64,000 nt of DNA from NCBI GenBank assembly GCA_023399055.1, contig JAEWQV010000016.1:558001-622000 (forward strand). The letters are read 5' to 3'. Positions 60,743 through 64,000 of the stretch are shown here, in pieces. The DNA comes from Bacillota bacterium. GTDB taxonomy: Bacteria > Bacillota > Clostridia > Lachnospirales > Lachnospiraceae. The notes under the pieces were generated by a model. The model searched no databases and had not been told where the DNA came from. It saw only the letters and a program-made list of their open reading frames with translations. Within the stretch, counting starts at the first letter, position 1, and each line of letters begins with the position of its first letter. The position numbers and the translations under genes are program-made.

Positions 60743-62978
60743 GATCCAATTCCTCCTTTGATAATTGAGATGAGGCTATTTGCTGATATACTTCACAATT
60801 CTTTAAAAGTTCTTTATGAGTTCCTTGCCCTACGATGCGGCCATCCTCCAAAACAAGAATCTGTTCCGCATTCATAATGGTGCTGATACGTTGAGCTACA
60901 ATAAGAACGGTACTATCACCAATTTCTTCCTTCAGAGTTTTACGTAATTTTGCGTCAGTCTTATAATCTAAGGCAGAAAAGCTATCATCAAAGATGTACA
61001 CATCAGGATTCTTAGCAATTGCTCTGGCAATGGAAAGACGCTGTTTCTGGCCGCCAGAGACATTGGTTCCACCTTGTGCAATTGGCGCATTATAGCCTTC
61101 TGGCATAGCTTCTATAAAATCTTCCGCTTGTGCAATTCTTGCAGCCTTCTTCATTACATCTTCGGCAGCCAAATGATTACCAAACTTTATATTTGACTCA
61201 ATGGTACCAGTGAACAATACACCCTTTTGAGGAATGAAACCAAGTTTATCTCTCAAGTTTTTCTGCTTAATCTTCATTATATCTGTTCCATCCAGAAGAA
61301 TGCTGCCAGAGGTTACATCATAGAATCTTGGAATTAAATTAATTAAGGTACTCTTACCGCTACCGGTACTACCGATAATGGCTGTAGTTTCACCAGGCCT
61401 TGCAACAAAGCTGATACCCGAGAGAACATCTTCATCTGCATTTGGATAACGGAAGGATACATTTTTAAATTCCAGAACACCCTTTGCTTTGGTGGATATA
61501 ATTTCTTCTTTTACAGGATCTTTTATAGTTATCTCTGTGGATAAGATCTCTTGAATACGTTTTGCAGCTACAGTTGCTCTCGGGAGCATAATGGATATCA
61601 TAGTTAACATAAGGAAGGACATAATGATCTGCATGGTATATTGAATAAATGCAATCATATCACCAACCTGAACAGTACCCTTTTCAATTCCATCAGCACT
61701 TACCCAGATAATTAAAATGGATACCAGGTTCATGATTAAAAATAGTACAGGCATCATGAAGGTCATAACTCGGTTAACAAATAATGAGTTCTTGGTTAAA
61801 TCAACATTTGCCTTGTCAAAACGTTTTTCCTCATGTTCCACCGTACTAAAAGCACGGATAACCGGAAGACCGGTAATAATTTCTCTCATTACCAGGTTAA
61901 TGCGGTCAACAAGTTTTTGCATCTGTTTGAACTTAGGCATAGCTACAATCATTAAGGTTCCGATCAAGAGAAAGATTGCTCCAACTCCTACTACCAGTAT
62001 CCAAGACATAGAAGACTCTGTGTGTAGAACCTTTAAAATACCACCTACTGCAAGGATTGGAGAGTAGATAACAATACGAATCAACATAACTAAGAGCATC
62101 TGAACCTGCTGGATATCGTTGGTGCTACGAGTAATTAAGGAAGCAGTAGAGAATTGATCCATTTCTCTATTAGAGAAGGACAAAACCTTCTTAAATACAT
62201 TACTTCTTAAATCACGACCCATTTTAGCAGCAATTCTGGCAGATAAAAAGGTTACCAGAACAGATGCGAGCATACCGATTAAGGCAAGACCAAGCATCAA
62301 GGCACCAGCGTAAATAATGTAATCGGTCTGCATTTTATCTACATCTACACCAATTGCTTCATATTCTGCTCTTATATAAATTGTACTCGTGGAGGACATA
62401 AGCATCTCCGGCATAGCCGAAACCTGTTCTCTCATACCAGTTACTATTGCAGTAAGGTTTTCCTTTGGTAGCATGGACAGAACACCGAAGATGTCAACAT
62501 CCTTTTGATCAGAGCCAGGTGCAAGCTGGTCAACAAGCTTTTGTCTACCGGCAATTGCTTCCTCTGTATTGCTCTCAAACTGCAAGGTTAAGAGTAACGG
62601 AATTGCCATAGCATCTGTGAGAGCAGCTTCCTCTTTGCCATCCCAAAGATAGATTTCTTCTGACTTAAGTAGTGGATAATCCTTTTGGTAATTTGACCAT
62701 TCCTTTTTGGAATATCCATCTGAAGTTAAGATAGAGTAATGAGGGAGAATAATACTTTCTTCCTCCGGAGTCATAAATAATTTAATACGGTCGAACTCGG
62801 TCTTTCTCACCACGGTAGGTACCGGACTATCAATACCATTTTTCATGATACCGGTATTAATAATGTCCGAGGTATAGGAGGGGAGTGCAAGATCACTGTT
62901 TGCCTGTATTACTAGAAGAATTATGACAAACAATATGGACACAACCGATTTTTTTAGAAATCGAAAAAGTTTAAACAT
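60735..62978 (-). CDS. ABC exporter, first half-transporter with large extracytoplasmic insert
   Basis: 747 aa. One helix at about residues 10-30, then a ~180-residue extracytoplasmic insert, then five further helices from about 222 and an ATPase domain (Walker A IIGSTGSGKSTLI, signature NVSGGQKQRLS). The Walker B reads YIFDDSFSALD: Asp replaces the catalytic Glu, so this nucleotide site is non-hydrolytic, as in BmrC/TM287-type subunits. The insert makes it longer than the usual ~590 aa. AAAGGAA is 6 bases before the ATG. It is preceded by a MarR regulator in the same direction. Confidence 0.9.
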   Translation of the reverse strand: MFKLFRFLKKSVVSILFVIILLVIQANSDLALPSYTSDIINTGIMKNGIDSPVPTVVRKTEFDRIKLFMTPEEESIILPHYSILTSDGYSKKEWSNYQKDYPLLKSEEIYLWDGKEEAALTDAMAIPLLLTLQFESNTEEAIAGRQKLVDQLAPGSDQKDVDIFGVLSMLPKENLTAIVTGMREQVSAMPEMLMSSTSTIYIRAEYEAIGVDVDKMQTDYIIYAGALMLGLALIGMLASVLVTFLSARIAAKMGRDLRSNVFKKVLSFSNREMDQFSTASLITRSTNDIQQVQMLLVMLIRIVIYSPILAVGGILKVLHTESSMSWILVVGVGAIFLLIGTLMIVAMPKFKQMQKLVDRINLVMREIITGLPVIRAFSTVEHEEKRFDKANVDLTKNSLFVNRVMTFMMPVLFLIMNLVSILIIWVSADGIEKGTVQVGDMIAFIQYTMQIIMSFLMLTMISIMLPRATVAAKRIQEILSTEITIKDPVKEEIISTKAKGVLEFKNVSFRYPNADEDVLSGISFVARPGETTAIIGSTGSGKSTLINLIPRFYDVTSGSILLDGTDIMKIKQKNLRDKLGFIPQKGVLFTGTIESNIKFGNHLAAEDVMKKAARIAQAEDFIEAMPEGYNAPIAQGGTNVSGGQKQRLSIARAIAKNPDVYIFDDSFSALDYKTDAKLRKTLKEEIGDSTVLIVAQRISTIMNAEQILVLEDGRIVGQGTHKELLKNCEVYQQIASSQLSKEELDHE

Positions 62979-63084
62979 AAGTTATTCCTTTCAAGTTATT
63001 AATAAGTATAGATCACTTGCAATACGGTAAAACAAAATTCTGACCAAAGTACTATAAGCATACTTTAGAATAAGATAATGGATG

Positions 63085-63519
63085 TTAGTTATCGTTCTTA
63101 TAGAGGTTTTGATGCAATTTTTTTGTCAGAGTTAAGAAGGTATGAAGTTCTTCGTCATCAAAACCATCAAATAAGTTTTCAAGTAAACACTTCATATGTT
63201 TTTCACCACTAGCTGCCAGGTTATGACCTTCCTCGGTCAAATAAACACGCATGATTCTCTTGTCGCCCTCATCAGGAACACGTCTTACAAACCCATTTGC
63301 TTCAAGTTTAATAAGCATTCCGGTAATGGTTGCCGGGGTGACAAAACTTAACTTTGATAATTCCTTCTGTGTTAATCCCTCTTGCTTTCTTATTAGTGTT
63401 AATATTTTGGGTTGGCCGGGGTAGATATTCTTATTTTCTGTTTTGTGATAAGAACGCTGATGGATGGACTTAAAAACCTCGTGTAAGGTTTGTATTAGTT
63501 CTTGAACTTCAGCTCTCAT
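63085..63519 (-). CDS. MarR-family transcriptional regulator
   Basis: 144 aa. The winged helix is LIRKQEGLTQKELSKLSFVTPATITGMLIKLEANGFVRRVPDEGDKRIMRVYLTEEG, with dimerisation helices at both ends. Typically such proteins repress a following exporter operon until a ligand binds. The ribosome binding site (AAGGAGG) is 14 bases from the ATG, longer than usual, and there is no other in-frame start. It is upstream of, and co-directional with, the two ABC genes; a palindrome in its promoter (63610-63623) fits autoregulation. Confidence 0.9.
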   Translation of the reverse strand: MRAEVQELIQTLHEVFKSIHQRSYHKTENKNIYPGQPKILTLIRKQEGLTQKELSKLSFVTPATITGMLIKLEANGFVRRVPDEGDKRIMRVYLTEEGHNLAASGEKHMKCLLENLFDGFDDEELHTFLTLTKKLHQNLYKNDN

Positions 63520-63590
63520 TTGTTGTAACGATTCCTCCTTATAAGTTTTTCCTATTGTGAGGTGTTTTTAACAGCTCTTTTTAATGGAAA

Positions 63591-63623
63591 CCTAATTATA
63601 TAAAAATTAATTAGGCACCTAAT
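63591..63623 (-). promoter_or_regulatory. MarR operator and promoter
   Basis: The palindrome ATTAGG-CA-CCTAAT (63610-63623) plus another half-site CCTAAT (63591-63596). On the minus strand TTAGGT, 16 bases and TATAAT can be read, so the palindrome would cover the -35. Confidence 0.5.
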
Positions 63624-63779
63624 CAAATGGTATTATAGCATACTAATAATTCATGTCAATAAGGGAAAAATTAAAATTTCGTTAAAGTTATAATAAAGTC
63701 ACAATTAAAGTGAAATAGTCAAGCTTAAATTGAACTATTATTATATATATTGCATAAAAATCATTAGTAAGAACCCCGC

Positions 63780-63857
63780 AAAAAAAGAAGCAAACTATCC
63801 AGTGGAGTAAGGACAATCCTAATAATGTCTGTCAGACAACTCCCAAATAGTTTGCTT
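63780..63857 (-). terminator. Terminator of the partial gene at the window end
   Basis: On the minus strand AAGCAAACTAT pairs with ATAGTTTGCT, inner GGAGT pairs with ACTCC, and a T run follows. It lies 57 bases past the stop at 63914. Confidence 0.75.
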
Positions 63858-63913
63858 TCATATTTATAGAATAAATACGGTTTAAACTTCGCAGTACAAG
63901 ATGAAATATTGCA

Positions 63914-64000
63914 TTATTTTACAGTTTCTAAAAGTACTTGAAGTAAGGCATCATTTGCTTCTGGTGCCATGAAGCAAAAGCGTACAAATTTATTACTAAG
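63914..64000 (-). CDS. C-terminal fragment, possibly a PLP-dependent aminotransferase
   Basis: Only the last 28 codons are in the window. The peptide KFVRFCFMAPEANDALLQVLLETVK looks like the end of a fold-type I aminotransferase (V-R-F/L-x-F, acidic helix with L-x-x-x-L). The rest is off the edge, so the assignment is weak. Confidence 0.4.
   Translation of the reverse strand, partial: LSNKFVRFCFMAPEANDALLQVLLETVK

Overview
The window reads as a low-GC, spore-forming Firmicute of the Lachnospiraceae, close to plant-polysaccharide-degrading Clostridium/Lachnoclostridium species. The pointers are strong GGAGG ribosome binding sites, an alpha/beta-type small acid-soluble spore protein, AddAB rather than RecBCD, a cellobiose phosphorylase, a GH16 glucanase lipoprotein and xylulokinase. 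There is no rRNA, tRNA, CRISPR array, prophage or intact insertion sequence.

Layout. 1-3402: end of carA, then carB and its terminator. 3636-7774: a run of small membrane proteins and accessory enzymes (DUF2500, GNAT, DUF1801, APH-like), including one frameshifted small membrane gene. 7887-12478: VOC enzyme, secreted Ig-like protein, a two-component system with a structured leader, and a 6S RNA gene with its own promoter and terminator. 12579-24043: nadE, degV family, an FMN-binding-like membrane protein, addB-addA and a spore protein. 24084-27446: a ROK regulator divergent from xylB, with two copies of a dispersed intergenic repeat on either side. 27591-33206: a lasso peptide biosynthesis cluster. 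33349-38456: methyltransferase, hslO, GH94 phosphorylase and a small anchored protein. 38727-46110: DUF2441, a lipoprotein, an anion transporter, then purC, purF and purB. 46175-49633: AraC regulator divergent from a GH16/CBM lipoprotein. 49793-52671: a three-gene operon headed by a RelA/SpoT-type synthetase domain, then a LysR regulator. 52787-58311: dUTPase, zinc-dependent phospholipase-like protein, VOC protein, a fosX-like remnant, purA and an ABC-F ATPase. 58445-63623: DUF2164 and a marR-ABC-ABC operon. The window ends in a partial minus-strand gene.

The most notable system is the lasso peptide cluster: B1 recognition protein, C cyclase, E nucleotidyltransferase, K HprK-like kinase and B2 transglutaminase-like protease on the plus strand. 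Between C and E, on the opposite strand, lies an unlisted 43-codon gene (30109-30240). It has a leader with a W-x-x-P-x-L motif, Thr two residues before the core, and a predicted 17-residue core SGLVILPIEILTVQGPS with Glu at ring position 9 and a C-terminal Ser. These features match a paeninodin-type phosphorylated lasso peptide. The A and B1 upstream regions share a 22-nt box (20/22 identical), which suggests co-regulation of the divergent units. No dedicated ABC exporter is in the cluster.

Other points of interest are an alternating anti-Shine-Dalgarno structure in front of xylB, dispersed hairpin repeats that also serve as terminators, a long structured purC leader, and the RelA/SpoT-domain operon.
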